Source: Ignavibacteriales bacterium
GTDB lineage: Bacteria > Bacteroidota > Ignavibacteria > Ignavibacteriales > Melioribacteraceae
Assembly (NCBI GenBank): GCA_026390795.1
Contig: JAPLFG010000003.1
Coordinates: forward strand, 1,860,001 to 1,924,000
Reading direction: 5' to 3'
Length of the DNA: 64,000 bases
The notes below the pieces were generated by a model, which was given only the letters and a program-made list of their open reading frames with translations, was not told the DNA's origin and did not search any database. How positions within the stretch are numbered: the first letter of the stretch is position 1; each line of letters starts with the position of its first letter. A program made the position numbers and the translations under genes. Below, piece after piece: positions 6,912 through 16,182 of this stretch.

Positions 6912-6952
6912 TAGTTCAGTGAATCAGCGTGATAGTTCAAATTTGCAGAAAC

Positions 6953-6987
6953 AAAAAAGCCCTAAAATTTATCATTTTAGGGCTTTT
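6953..6987 (-). terminator. Terminator of tRNA-Thr
   Basis: A perfect AAAAGCCCTAAAAT / ATTTTAGGGCTTTT stem with a five-base loop lies five bases beyond the tRNA 3' end. On the minus strand it ends in a T-run, a classic rho-independent terminator. Confidence 0.9.
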
Positions 6988-6991
6988 GAAG

Positions 6992-7064
6992 AGCTGGCTA
7001 TGGGACTCGAACCCGCGACCTGCTGATTACAAATCAGCTGCTCTACCAACTGAGCTAAGCCAGC
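6992..7064 (-). tRNA. tRNA-Thr (anticodon TGT)
   Basis: Read on the minus strand, GCTGGCT/AGCCAGC acceptor arms enclose a D-arm (TAGCTCAGTTGGTAGAGC), an anticodon arm with loop TTTGTAA (anticodon TGT at the 34-36 positions), and the T-arm with GGTTCGAGTCC. The encoded 3' end is the discriminator T; CCA is not encoded. Terminator at 6953-6987. It borders the accessory region, a common integration point. Confidence 0.95.
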
Positions 7065-7196
7065 ATTTTTTCGTGCGGCAAATCTAATATAAAAACTACA
7101 TTCAGCGCAACAATTTCAAATGAATAATTCCATCCCCATTATCAATTTATTGAAGCAGCAAAAACTATATATTTGAACTGGAAATAATTGATAATC

Positions 7197-7958
7197 ATGC
7201 TATCTAAAAACCAACTCAAATATTATTCATCTCTTCTGAATAAAAAGATAAGACAAGAAGAGAAAAAATTTATTGTTGAAGGTCCGAAACTTATTTACGA
7301 AGCGATTGAATCCGACTTCCGGTGTGAACTTGTTGTTGCTTTAAAAGATTTTTTAGATGAAAATAATAGTTTTGTTAACATCCTTGTGAAGAATAATATT
7401 AAGTATGATCCGGTGAAAAAAACGGAACTTGAAAAACTGTGTGATACAAAAACTCCCCAAGGAGTTATCGGCGTCTTCAATTTCAATGAAAAAGCCGAAG
7501 CTGGTATTCTTAAAGATAAATTAATCGTTGCCATGGAAAACATTTCTGATCCGGGCAATTTAGGAACCATAATTAGAAACTGCGATTGGTTCGGTGTAAA
7601 GAATGTTCTATTAACTTCCGATTGTGCGGAAAAATATAATCCCAAAGTTATTCGCTCTTCAGCCGGTTCCGTTTTTCATCTTAATCTTTTTTACAAGAAT
7701 AATTTTTACGGTGTGTTGGAAGAACAACAGAAGTATGGTTATAAAATTTTGTGCGCTGATCTTAAAGGGGAAAACCTTTACCATATATCTCAAAACGAAA
7801 AAATGATTCTTCTTTTGGCTAACGAAGCCAATGGTCCATCCGAAAAGATTTTGGAAATCTGCGATTTGAAAATTACAATTCCAAAGAAAGGAGAAGCAGA
7901 ATCAATGAATGTTGCGAGTGCATCGGCTGTTTTACTTTCCGAATTAACAAGAAATTAG
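7197..7958 (+). CDS. TrmH-family (SpoU) RNA 2'-O-methyltransferase
   Basis: A 253-residue SPOUT methyltransferase that transfers methyl from SAM to a ribose 2'-OH in rRNA or tRNA. The N-terminal substrate-binding domain begins with the family pattern KNQLKYYSSLL...FIVEGPKLIYEA. The SpoU catalytic domain carries ISDPGNLGTIIRNCDWFG (motif 1), LLLANEANGPS (motif 2) and IPKKGEAESMNVASASAVLL (motif 3, knot and SAM site). ATG 7197 is preferred to the TTG nine bases upstream. The exact target nucleotide cannot be told from sequence. It converges with the DinB-like gene. Confidence 0.9.
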   Translation: MLSKNQLKYYSSLLNKKIRQEEKKFIVEGPKLIYEAIESDFRCELVVALKDFLDENNSFVNILVKNNIKYDPVKKTELEKLCDTKTPQGVIGVFNFNEKAEAGILKDKLIVAMENISDPGNLGTIIRNCDWFGVKNVLLTSDCAEKYNPKVIRSSAGSVFHLNLFYKNNFYGVLEEQQKYGYKILCADLKGENLYHISQNEKMILLLANEANGPSEKILEICDLKITIPKKGEAESMNVASASAVLLSELTRN

Positions 7959-7961
7959 AAT

Positions 7962-8411
7962 TCATCTCCGTGTGTAATAAATATAATCGGTTACCGCTGG
8001 CTCGTGACCATTCTGTCTCAGCAGCAAATTTATCTGTGCGCGGTGATATGTGGAGTGGTTGATTATATGAGTAATTATATCTTGTAACGAAGTTTCAAAT
8101 GATTCACCTTTTGTGTTCTGATAAGAATATTTTTTTACCAAATCATTTTTACTCGAACTGTTTAACAACTTAAGCCATTCTTCATTATTTAATTGCGACC
8201 TTTTTTCCAATAGGTCTAATTCAACTTTATCCCAGAATGAATTTGTGTGTTTGCCTTGAATTCTGCCGAGCCATGTTTCTTGCGAAAGGACGAGATGACT
8301 CATGATCTCTAAAATTTTTTGAGTCGGGTGTAGAACTAATTTTAACGCAGAAAAAATTCGATTATTCGCCCAGATATTGTATTCGAATAGATTTATAAAA
8401 TGTTCATTCAT
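7962..8411 (-). CDS. DinB-family protein
   Basis: A 149-residue four-helix DinB/YfiT-fold protein, a family of metal-binding, often stress-associated proteins with thiol-dependent transferase members. The start is typical (LFEYNIWANNRIFSAL), with a mid helix containing HLVLSQETWLGRI (first His ligand) and a C-terminal HIINHSTYHRAQINLLLRQ segment that supplies the other histidines. The substrate is unknown. It ends three bases from the TrmH gene (convergent) and lies just downstream of the amylase gene on the same strand. Confidence 0.85.
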   Translation of the reverse strand: MNEHFINLFEYNIWANNRIFSALKLVLHPTQKILEIMSHLVLSQETWLGRIQGKHTNSFWDKVELDLLEKRSQLNNEEWLKLLNSSSKNDLVKKYSYQNTKGESFETSLQDIITHIINHSTYHRAQINLLLRQNGHEPAVTDYIYYTRR

Positions 8412-8415
8412 GAGA

Positions 8416-11283
8416 TTATTTCAATATTATCATTTTTTTTGTCTGAACAAAATTCCCGGCTTGCAGGCGGTAAAAATAAACGCCGCTTGGTAATTGATAA
8501 TTTTTAATTGAGAATTGAGAATCATATCTGCCCGCTTGTTTAAATTCATTCACGAGAGTTGCGACCTCTCTTCCCAATAAATCATAGATTTTTAGAGAAA
8601 CATGAGTTCCAGCTGGCAGTTGATAACTTATAACTGTGCTGGGATTAAATGGATTAGGATAATTCTGATTGAGTTGGAATGATGTAGGAATTGCCGTTTC
8701 GTTTTTAACATCTGTTGCCAATTCGGATGCCTTTGGTATTCGTACGGAAGTATAAATACGATACTCGCCGGGTTGCAACGTAATTGAAGTTGAGGCATTC
8801 ATTACATCGGTGCTGTCCCCTGTAAAAAATTCATACCACTTCCCAACGTTTTGAAATGCAATTGTGGCGTTCTGAGTAGAAACATCAAAATTGCCAATTA
8901 TAGCGACATTCATTGAATTATGATTAATGTACAAACTTTTAATTGCACCCGATGCATTTAGTGTAAAATCTGAACTTGAAAAAGCTGGGTAATATTTTTT
9001 TAACCGGATTAATGCCGCAAAAGTATTGAACAAATTTTTTCTATCTGTGTTTGATAAATAATTCCAGGCGAATGGTTTTTCTCCAAGTCTGCCGTTTGTA
9101 TTAATCGAAACATCATAACCCAGTTCGCCGCCCATCCAGATCATTTTTGGACCGGGAACGGTTATGAATAATGTGGCGGCAAGTTTTATTCTCTCTAATG
9201 CTGTTGTAAGAGTTTTTATGTTATAACTCCCGTTAGAATTTCCGAATTGTAAATTCTTGTACATCAATCTCTCTTCATCATGACTTTCCATATAGCCGTC
9301 AATATTTGGAATGGTCCAATTTCTCTTCTTATAAGAAATATCTGAAAAATCCCAGCCTGTTGAATATCCCATTGTTGATTGATTGTAAGCATAATTAAAA
9401 TTTCCCCACATAAGAATTCCATTTCCGTGCTGAGCGAGCTCTTGATCTTCGCGGTTCTCGGCGAGATGTTCAAAAATAATTATTGCAGTCGGATCGTAAG
9501 ACCAGACTTTATCAACCATTCTCTCTAAGAGGCGAACTCGAGCCGCGTCATAAATACTTCCCCAAATATCGCCTGTTGCGGGCTTTGGAGTGTTGCTAAA
9601 TCCTTTTGTAAAATCAAATCTAAATCCGTCAATCTTAAATTCTGTTAACCAATATTGAAGAACACGGTCAACAAAGTATTGAGTTGCCGGGCTTTCATGG
9701 TTGAAATCATTTCCCCATTGAGCATCGGGATTTGCAAAATTAGATTTTACATTGAACCACGGATTATTTGAAGCGGGACGGCTGTTAACAATATCCCAAT
9801 ACATTTGAACCATTGAATTAGAATTATATGCGTGATTAAGAACTATATCTTGTATAACGGCAATTCCGTTTTGATGGCATGCATCAATAAAATTTTTCAG
9901 ATCATCTATCGTTCCGTAATATTTATCCGGTGCGAAATATGTCATCGGATTGTAACCCCAGCTATTATTTCCCTCGAACTCGCTTATCGGCATTAGTTCA
10001 ATTGCATTAACACCAAGTTTTTTGAAATAGCTCAGCGTATCCACAAGAGTTTTATAAGAGTGAGTAGAAACAAAATCGCGTACCAGCAATTCGTAGATAA
10101 CTAATTTTTCTTTTGAAGGACGAATGAAATTAGGAACTTTCCAGTTGAAAGTAGATTTGTACGGTTGTAAAACAGAAACAATGCCGCTTGTTTTTTGAGT
10201 GGGGTAAGATTTAAGATTTGGATAAACGGTCGAAGGAATATACTGATCATTTGCCGGATCAAGAATTTTATCTGTGTAAGGATCATAAATTCGCAAGCTG
10301 CCGTCTATCAAAAATTGATAAGCAATTTCCCCAGGAGGATCTGCTATACTAGATGGCATATTAATCCACCACAAACTATCTGGAGTTGAGTTATCACGAT
10401 TCATAAACCAGAGAGGGTCGACTTTCCAATCTGAATGATCTCCGATCAAGTAAATAAATTTTTTGCCCGGTGCGTAAAGAGCAAGAACTCTTGTATTATA
10501 ATTTACTCCGATTTGACTCCCCGAGGGGATTGGAAGGTTTTTTATCTCCGGGTTTCGCATTATAATAAATGTTTTAGTATCGGTTACATCCGCCGTATCA
10601 GTTGCGATGACTTTAACTTCATTACTTCCGCTGCTGTAATCATTTGCATTGAAGACATAACTGAGAGTGTCTGTAGTTCTTTCAACCTTTTGTTCTCCAT
10701 TTACAAAAAGTTGGACGGATTTAGTTTTCGTATCGATTGCAGAAGTTGAAACGGAAATCGGAACTGTTCCGCCGGTAGAAACAAAAACCGGTGAGCGTAG
10801 AGGATCACCAAAAGAAACATTTACTACCGGTGAGTTAAATACAACCGATATACCAGAAGTGTAAAGCGGAATAATAATATCTTCGGTTTGTTTTGTCCCG
10901 TCATAGCTTCGTACAACAAGACAAAGTTCTGTAATATTTTCACTTGCTAAAATTTGTGTTTTGTAGGAGTAGTATTGACGCGGATTATTTATCAGTAATT
11001 GATAGACATTAGGTGAGATGCGTGTGAGCTTGGCTTGGGATAAATTAACGCTCCAATCCGCAATTACATGCTGCCATCTTCCTGCTTGAGTTGTAACTCC
11101 TGTGTAGACATAAAGATCATTAGTATAATTAATTGGTTTTCTACTATCTGTTGATAACGTAATATCAAACGTAATTGCAATCTGATCTGTTTGAGTTGGA
11201 TAAGTCGGTGATGTAGTCCAAATCTTTTGAGCAAATACTGCTGAAGTAAAAAATAAAAACAAAATAATAATTTTATTTTTCAT
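8416..11283 (-). CDS. GH13 alpha-amylase-family hydrolase with type IX sorting domain
   Basis: A 955-residue extracellular glycoside hydrolase acting on alpha-glucans. There is a signal peptide (MKNKIIILFLFFTSAVFA), then N-terminal beta domains including an early-set-like module, and a TIM barrel with GH13 motifs: VIQDIVLNH (near residue 478), GFRFDF (nucleophile Asp, near 548), IIFEHL (acid/base Glu, near 601) and MESHDEERL (near 664). A C-terminal type IX sorting domain follows from near 861 (NYPNPFNPST, LKIYDLLGREVATL, YFYRLQAG, KKMIILK), so it is exported and probably attached at the surface. The sorting domain contains an AATTGATAATTTTTAATTGA-like repeat read as IKNYQ. Upstream neighbour is a TonB-receptor-like gene, which would suit glucan uptake. 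Confidence 0.92.
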   Translation of the reverse strand: MKNKIIILFLFFTSAVFAQKIWTTSPTYPTQTDQIAITFDITLSTDSRKPINYTNDLYVYTGVTTQAGRWQHVIADWSVNLSQAKLTRISPNVYQLLINNPRQYYSYKTQILASENITELCLVVRSYDGTKQTEDIIIPLYTSGISVVFNSPVVNVSFGDPLRSPVFVSTGGTVPISVSTSAIDTKTKSVQLFVNGEQKVERTTDTLSYVFNANDYSSGSNEVKVIATDTADVTDTKTFIIMRNPEIKNLPIPSGSQIGVNYNTRVLALYAPGKKFIYLIGDHSDWKVDPLWFMNRDNSTPDSLWWINMPSSIADPPGEIAYQFLIDGSLRIYDPYTDKILDPANDQYIPSTVYPNLKSYPTQKTSGIVSVLQPYKSTFNWKVPNFIRPSKEKLVIYELLVRDFVSTHSYKTLVDTLSYFKKLGVNAIELMPISEFEGNNSWGYNPMTYFAPDKYYGTIDDLKNFIDACHQNGIAVIQDIVLNHAYNSNSMVQMYWDIVNSRPASNNPWFNVKSNFANPDAQWGNDFNHESPATQYFVDRVLQYWLTEFKIDGFRFDFTKGFSNTPKPATGDIWGSIYDAARVRLLERMVDKVWSYDPTAIIIFEHLAENREDQELAQHGNGILMWGNFNYAYNQSTMGYSTGWDFSDISYKKRNWTIPNIDGYMESHDEERLMYKNLQFGNSNGSYNIKTLTTALERIKLAATLFITVPGPKMIWMGGELGYDVSINTNGRLGEKPFAWNYLSNTDRKNLFNTFAALIRLKKYYPAFSSSDFTLNASGAIKSLYINHNSMNVAIIGNFDVSTQNATIAFQNVGKWYEFFTGDSTDVMNASTSITLQPGEYRIYTSVRIPKASELATDVKNETAIPTSFQLNQNYPNPFNPSTVISYQLPAGTHVSLKIYDLLGREVATLVNEFKQAGRYDSQFSIKNYQLPSGVYFYRLQAGNFVQTKKMIILK
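8490..8524. repeat. AATTGAGAATTGATAATT-type repeat within the amylase sorting domain
   Basis: TAATTGATAATTTTTAATTG followed by AGAATTGAGAATC is coded in frame. The same word family occurs at 14631-14689 (also in a sorting domain) and 53820-53852 (intergenic). Confidence 0.5.
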
Positions 11284-11354
11284 AGTAACTTCGATTCTTC
11301 GGTTAAATAATAGTTGTCTAATATTTTCGTGTAAAGTTAGGTATGGATAATTTG

Positions 11355-13502
11355 CTAATCAAGGAATTCCCAAGCAAAACCGAAGCGTATGCCGCGCTCT
11401 TGTTTGGGATAATAGGGAACAATAAAATATTTTGTATTTATTAGATTTTCCAAGACAAAATAAACAGTGGCTGATTTTTGAATCCTCCCGGCAAGAAAGA
11501 AATCAACCTGGAATGATGGGGAGACCGATGGAGACAACAATACTTGATCTGCCGTTACCGGATTGAAATCGAAATAAGAAGAGATATTCTTTTCATAATC
11601 AAAATAAATAAAATCCCTTGTGCCGATTGAATAATAATTCAATCCTGTTTTTAATTGTAGGTTTGTGTTGAAAAGTGTATCAACATAATAAATTCCGCCC
11701 GAAGAATTGAAACTTGGAAGTTTGTATTCCTTTCTGTTTTCCGGTGAAAAATAGAAACTGAAATTTGAACTAAGCAGAATTTTCCAAACTTTGTAATTCA
11801 GTTTTACATTCATCCCCTGCAATAGAAGATTTTTAATTGCAAAAAAAGAGGTCTGCTCGTACGATGAATCACCGATAAAAGTAGTAGATAGAAGGGCATT
11901 TGCAGTTGACTGGCTAAAATAGCCGATGGAAAGGTTGCCAAACTTATTTTTATAAGACAAGATAAATTCAAAAGAAGATTTCTTCTGAGTCTCTAATTTT
12001 ATAACCGGTCGAACAAATCTTTCTTCCCATGGGTTAAACGGTTTTTGATATGAAGAAAAACCTGCATACAGATTAAACGATTTACCGATTAAAAGATCAG
12101 CGTCTGCACCCAGTCCTATGTATCCCTTGTCAGAGTAATTCAGATACTTTCCGAATATTGACGGATTGAATGAATTACCGAACATTGTAAATGATGCAAG
12201 CATTGATTCTGAAAAAGAAGCTTTACGCGTTTCCTGTGCAAGAAACGGTGTGTTGAAAACCGATCGCTCTAAATTTGTTGTCGAAATTAATTTCCCAAAT
12301 TTAAAATTAAGATCTTGCCGTAAATTCAAACCGATTGTTCTGTGAAAATTATTATCAACAATTTTTTTCAATATATTTTGATTGATTGTCAATAATTCGT
12401 TTTGGCGGAACTCTATTAGATTCGATTGATAATACAAGGCAAGATCGGTGTAAGCCGAATCTAAAAAATTGGCAAGCATTCGTAATCTAAAATCATTAAC
12501 CGTTACTTTCTGATAGCGGTTCGGAAAATTAACCGGGGCTTGAAGGTTATTATAAACCACATCATTAAATTGTGCCAAAGGGTAAGTGGCGAGAATTGAA
12601 TCGGCATCTACGCCTCCGTTCAACTGAACTTTGGATTTTACATATCTATAACTTGCAGTCAGATTAATCGATTTAGAAAAAAGATAACTTAGACGGGTTA
12701 TTCCGCTCCAGACACTGTAATCTGTGTTTATGTAGTTGGGGTTTGTGTTTTGATTCGTAATTTCTATATAAGTATTTAATTTATGTATCGGGTAAATGTT
12801 GAATATTCCATCAATTAATCCTTCTCCGTTTGGCGCCTGGTAATATTTTAACCGGGAAAACGGTTTACGCGAATCGGATTCTCTTGAAATGAAATTAATA
12901 GAAACCGGGTTATTAGCATTTCCAAACAAAAAACCGCGCGCAAGCGGAATTACCTCAATGGAATCAATGCTTTCCGACTGAAAGAGATTCAGATCGAGTG
13001 AATTTGTTAACCGGTTATTGATAGAAATACCGTCAGACAAAAATGAAACATTTCCGAAACCATTACCATAAATCAAGGCTTCGCTTGGCTGCCCAACAGT
13101 GCCAAGATCGCGCACAAATCCGAAGGGAACATTAAAGAAAAAATCAGCCGCAGTTCGGTAATCGGTTGTTCTCAATTTTTCCTTTGATATGATAAAATTA
13201 TTCAACCGGTTACTTAGCAGAGATTGATTCTTGATAGGGAGAAGAACTTCTTTTTTGATTTTGCTAACGGTAGTGTCCTTCAAAGAAGTCTGATTTGTTT
13301 TTACAGTATCGCTAAGTAGGTTTTTTTTTGAAAAAGAAGAATTAGGAAAGTGATTCCCCGCAAAAATATTTGCTGCAAGAAAAAAATAAATGGAAAAGTG
13401 AAGTAATAATTTTTTTTTCACAAGCGAATCTAAAATTTGTTTACAAGATAATTCGATTTTATTTCTCAACAAAAAAGAAATGATGCATGTTTTTGACTGC
13501 AA
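11355..13502 (-). CDS. TonB-dependent receptor-like outer-membrane protein with plug domain
   Basis: A protein of up to 715 residues with a plug domain (about residues 110-215: SEALIYGNGFGNVSFLSDGI, SIDSIEVIPLARGFLFGN) followed by an extended beta-barrel rich in alternating aromatic strands and ending ERGIRFGFAWEFLD. Such proteins import ligands across the outer membrane with TonB energy. No CarboxypepD-reg domain or clear TonB box is visible. The start is uncertain: no in-frame ATG occurs near the N-terminus; TTG 13502 is given, but GTG 13421 would place a good signal peptide (VKKKLLLHFSIYFFLAANIF) at the very start. The adjacent amylase suggests, but does not prove, a sugar substrate. Confidence 0.78.
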   Translation of the reverse strand: MQSKTCIISFLLRNKIELSCKQILDSLVKKKLLLHFSIYFFLAANIFAGNHFPNSSFSKKNLLSDTVKTNQTSLKDTTVSKIKKEVLLPIKNQSLLSNRLNNFIISKEKLRTTDYRTAADFFFNVPFGFVRDLGTVGQPSEALIYGNGFGNVSFLSDGISINNRLTNSLDLNLFQSESIDSIEVIPLARGFLFGNANNPVSINFISRESDSRKPFSRLKYYQAPNGEGLIDGIFNIYPIHKLNTYIEITNQNTNPNYINTDYSVWSGITRLSYLFSKSINLTASYRYVKSKVQLNGGVDADSILATYPLAQFNDVVYNNLQAPVNFPNRYQKVTVNDFRLRMLANFLDSAYTDLALYYQSNLIEFRQNELLTINQNILKKIVDNNFHRTIGLNLRQDLNFKFGKLISTTNLERSVFNTPFLAQETRKASFSESMLASFTMFGNSFNPSIFGKYLNYSDKGYIGLGADADLLIGKSFNLYAGFSSYQKPFNPWEERFVRPVIKLETQKKSSFEFILSYKNKFGNLSIGYFSQSTANALLSTTFIGDSSYEQTSFFAIKNLLLQGMNVKLNYKVWKILLSSNFSFYFSPENRKEYKLPSFNSSGGIYYVDTLFNTNLQLKTGLNYYSIGTRDFIYFDYEKNISSYFDFNPVTADQVLLSPSVSPSFQVDFFLAGRIQKSATVYFVLENLINTKYFIVPYYPKQERGIRFGFAWEFLD

Positions 13503-13630
13503 ATCTATTGCCTGATAACGGCATTGCTTGCTAAGTCAAAATGATGATAAAAGACAAAAACTGTTTGTTTTCAATTAAAAAAATACTAAATTTCATTCGA
13601 ATTTCATCCACAAATAAAAGAGGTAAAAAT

Positions 13631-13915
13631 ATGTCGATGACAAAAAGCGAACTGTTAACCTATATGGCTAAAAAATCCGGTCTAAGCAAAAAAGCAACCG
13701 GAGAATTTATTCAAGAATTTGTAGTTCTCGCTTACAAAGAAGCAAAAAAAGCTTTTGTTATTCCTGGTCTTGGAAAATTAGTTCTTGTTGATAGAAAAGC
13801 AAGATTAGGCAGAAATCCAAAAACCGGTGAAACAATTCAAATCCCAGCAAAAAAAGTTGTGAAATTCAGAATTGCTAAACAAGCAAAAGACGCTATTCTT
13901 ATCTATAAAAAGTAA
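13631..13915 (+). CDS. HU-family DNA-binding protein
   Basis: A 94-residue histone-like protein that bends and compacts DNA. It has the HU/IHF fold signature: MTKSELLTYMAKKSGLSKKA helices, then IPGLGKLVLVDRKARLGRNP (saddle and arm) and GETIQIPAKKVVKFR. ATG 13631 is chosen because AAGAGGTAAAAAT precedes it and it matches the HU N-terminus; a longer open frame upstream is not needed. A strong terminator follows. The product is slightly divergent at the arm tip (RNPKTGETI is canonical). Confidence 0.93.
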   Translation: MSMTKSELLTYMAKKSGLSKKATGEFIQEFVVLAYKEAKKAFVIPGLGKLVLVDRKARLGRNPKTGETIQIPAKKVVKFRIAKQAKDAILIYKK

Positions 13916-13928
13916 TTTTTGAAAAACT

Positions 13929-13960
13929 GAAAGTCCCGCTTTGCCGGGACTTTCTTTTTC
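13929..13960. terminator. Bidirectional terminator between HU and 13959-14456
   Basis: GAAAGTCCCG / CGGGACTTTC perfect stem, loop CTTTGC, then TTTTTC. It serves the HU gene and, by symmetry, may serve the convergent gene. Confidence 0.9.
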
Positions 13961-14456
13961 ATTCTTTATGCCCGGATCTTAACCCCTTCATTTTATCTAT
14001 CAGTTGTTGATAAAGATCTTCATTTATATTCTTCATGATTATTAAAAGCAGTTCATTAAATTTTCCGGCACTCGCATAAAAACCGATTGTTCTGTTTTGT
14101 AAACTATCATGAATATAAACCGGTCGTGTAGGATAGCCATTAAAAATACCACCGGATATTTTATCAATATTTTCAACCTTTATTTCGAAAGTCTTTGAGG
14201 AGAAAAAGAAATCGGAACAAACTAATCTCTCATTATCCGCAGAGATTCTAAATGGAAATTGTCTATACGTTTTGATGTAATATCTATTGAGCCAAATGAT
14301 AATTGCAAAATTAATTGCCACAAAGAAAGCGAAGTACCAATGCGATAAAGCCCCGATGATTGAAGCGGCGAGATAAATAAGAAGCAGTATGCTTAGAGGA
14401 ATATTTCCGTAACGGTAAAATAATTTTGCTAAGAATGAATAGCTGAAAGTTTTCAT
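13959..14456 (-). CDS. Membrane protein with PH-like domain, unknown function
   Basis: A 165-residue product with two adjacent TM helices (IPLSILLLIYLAASIIGAL and WYFAFFVAINFAIIIWL), then a cytoplasmic beta-rich segment (FRISADNERLVCSDFFFSSK, then EIKVENIDKISGG) with the layout of bacterial PH-like (bPH) domains, ending in an amphipathic helix. No enzymatic motif is visible. It is convergent with HU and shares its terminator. The bPH assignment is tentative; function unknown. Confidence 0.6.
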   Translation of the reverse strand: MKTFSYSFLAKLFYRYGNIPLSILLLIYLAASIIGALSHWYFAFFVAINFAIIIWLNRYYIKTYRQFPFRISADNERLVCSDFFFSSKTFEIKVENIDKISGGIFNGYPTRPVYIHDSLQNRTIGFYASAGKFNELLLIIMKNINEDLYQQLIDKMKGLRSGHKE

Positions 14457-14555
14457 AAGGTGTAAATTGTTTTTATAAAGCTACTAAAACATTATTAAAG
14501 ATTCTAAAGAGTAATTTGTAAGAGTGAAATACCGGCGGGAGAACTTGAAGCTGAA

Positions 14556-16022
14556 TTATTTTACCAGAAGCATTTTTTTTGTTTTTATAAAATCATTGGC
14601 TTGGAGAGTGTAGAAGTAAACACCCGAACTTAATTGAGAATTGTTAACATGCCTTCCAGTAAGCAATGTTGAGAATTGAGAGTTATAAATTCCCGGTGGT
14701 TTGAATTCTTTTACTAATGTCGCAACTTCTCTGCCAATGAAATCGTAAACTTTTAGAGTCACTAAACCGCCAACTGCTATTTGATAACTTATAATAGTAC
14801 TTGGATTAAATGGATTCGGATAGTTTTGCTTAAGCTCATATTCACTGGGTAAATCTAACTTGCCAACTTTTGTAACCGGGGTTCCGATGAATTTATAAAT
14901 TTTACCTATTGCGTAGTTTGCAAAGTAAAGTTCGTTATTCTCATCAAGACCAAATGTTGATATTGGGTTTGAAGATGAGAACAACAAATTATTTTTAACA
15001 ACCGAACCTTGAAGTTCAATTGCCCAAATCTTTCCGGAGACATAATCCGCATAAACATATTTTCCTAAGAGTTCCGATGCATTTTTGCCGTGGTAAACAA
15101 ATCCTCCCGTAATTGAATAACCGCCGTCATTGTTGTGTCCATATTCCCAAATCGGTTTAATATAATCGGTAGCGTTGCATCCGGATGTATTGTATGAATG
15201 ATTCCCTTCAAAACATCTCCAGCCGTAATTGCCTCCTTTTTCTATTAGATCAATTTCTTCCCATGCATTTTGCCCAACATCTGCAGCCCAAAGTTTTTTA
15301 GTCTCAAAATCAAAACTGAAACGCCAGACATTTCTAAAACCATATGCAAAAATTTCTTCCCGGTGTCCCGATGTATTTCCTTTAAATGGATTATCGGGCG
15401 GAATGGCATAATTCAATGACCCGGTTTTGTTATTAATATCGATTCGTAAAATTTTTCCGAGAAGTGAAGAAAGATTTTGCGCGTTATTCTGAGGGTCGCC
15501 GCCCGAGCCGCCGTCGCCGAAAGAAATATAGAGAAAGCCATCCGGTCCAAAAGAAATTCGTCCGCCATTATGATTTGTATACGGCTGATTTACTTCCAGC
15601 AAAATCAATTCGCTGTTTCGATCTGCTTTGTCCGGATCATTAGCATCAACCTTGAATCTCGATATAATTGTACGCCTAGGATTATCGGTTGTGTAATCAA
15701 CAAAAAAATAACCGTTATTTTTATAATCCGGATGAAATGCTAAGCCAAGCAAACCCATCTCTCCGCCGCTTAGCACTTTATCGCTTAAATCGAGAAATGT
15801 TTTTTTTGAGGTAGTAAATTGAGTATTCTTGAAAACAGAAATTACTCCGCGTTGTTCCAGAATAAAAAGCCGATTCGAACCATCTCCGGAATTTTGGATA
15901 TCGACAGGCTGCTCGAATGTAAGATTAGGAAAAGCCAATTCTATTTGTAATTGTGTTTGCGCCGGATTACAAGATGAAAACAAAAAAATTATAGCGAGGT
16001 ATGATTGAGTAATCTTTTTCAT
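14556..16022 (-). CDS. PQQ-type sugar dehydrogenase (GSDH) with type IX sorting domain
   Basis: A 488-residue secreted beta-propeller related to soluble glucose/aldose and sorbosone dehydrogenases. ATG 16022 follows AAAGG; the N-terminus is a lipoprotein-like signal (YLAIIFLFSSC). Propeller motifs include GGEMGLLGLAFHPDY, NHNGGRISFGPDGFLYISFG, GKILRID, EIFAYGFRNVWRFSFD, LWAADVGQNAWEEID and NYGWRCFEG. The C-terminal sorting domain (NYPNPFNPST...KKMLLVK) predicts type IX export. That domain carries an extra stretch, TLLTGRHVNNSQ, encoded by a degenerate repeat (14631-14689). Whether PQQ is bound is inferred from the family. It is a single gene. Confidence 0.87.
   Translation of the reverse strand: MKKITQSYLAIIFLFSSCNPAQTQLQIELAFPNLTFEQPVDIQNSGDGSNRLFILEQRGVISVFKNTQFTTSKKTFLDLSDKVLSGGEMGLLGLAFHPDYKNNGYFFVDYTTDNPRRTIISRFKVDANDPDKADRNSELILLEVNQPYTNHNGGRISFGPDGFLYISFGDGGSGGDPQNNAQNLSSLLGKILRIDINNKTGSLNYAIPPDNPFKGNTSGHREEIFAYGFRNVWRFSFDFETKKLWAADVGQNAWEEIDLIEKGGNYGWRCFEGNHSYNTSGCNATDYIKPIWEYGHNNDGGYSITGGFVYHGKNASELLGKYVYADYVSGKIWAIELQGSVVKNNLLFSSSNPISTFGLDENNELYFANYAIGKIYKFIGTPVTKVGKLDLPSEYELKQNYPNPFNPSTIISYQIAVGGLVTLKVYDFIGREVATLVKEFKPPGIYNSQFSTLLTGRHVNNSQLSSGVYFYTLQANDFIKTKKMLLVK
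14631..14689. repeat. In-frame AATTGAGAATTG-type repeat expanding a sorting domain
   Basis: TAATTGAGAATTGTTAACAT and GTTGAGAATTGAGAGTTATA flank a GC-richer core. The stretch lies between two conserved parts of the type IX domain (YNSQF and LSSGVYFY), adding roughly ten residues compared with the other two sorting domains in the window. Confidence 0.55.
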
Positions 16023-16182
16023 ATAAACCTTTCTGTCCGTAGTATATGGAACATTTTTCGGTTGAAGAATGTTCACCCAGTGTAAAAATTTTGCCTTTAA
16101 CGTTTCTTAACGGACTTAATATTGACCTTTATCACTTGTCTGAATATTTTAAAAATGAATTCATAAAAGAAAGGATACAAAG

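Noticed and set aside
8416-11283. Polysaccharide utilisation locus (SusC/SusD pair) with the upstream receptor
   Set aside because: No SusD-like lipoprotein, and the receptor lacks the CarboxypepD-reg domain and is shorter than SusC.
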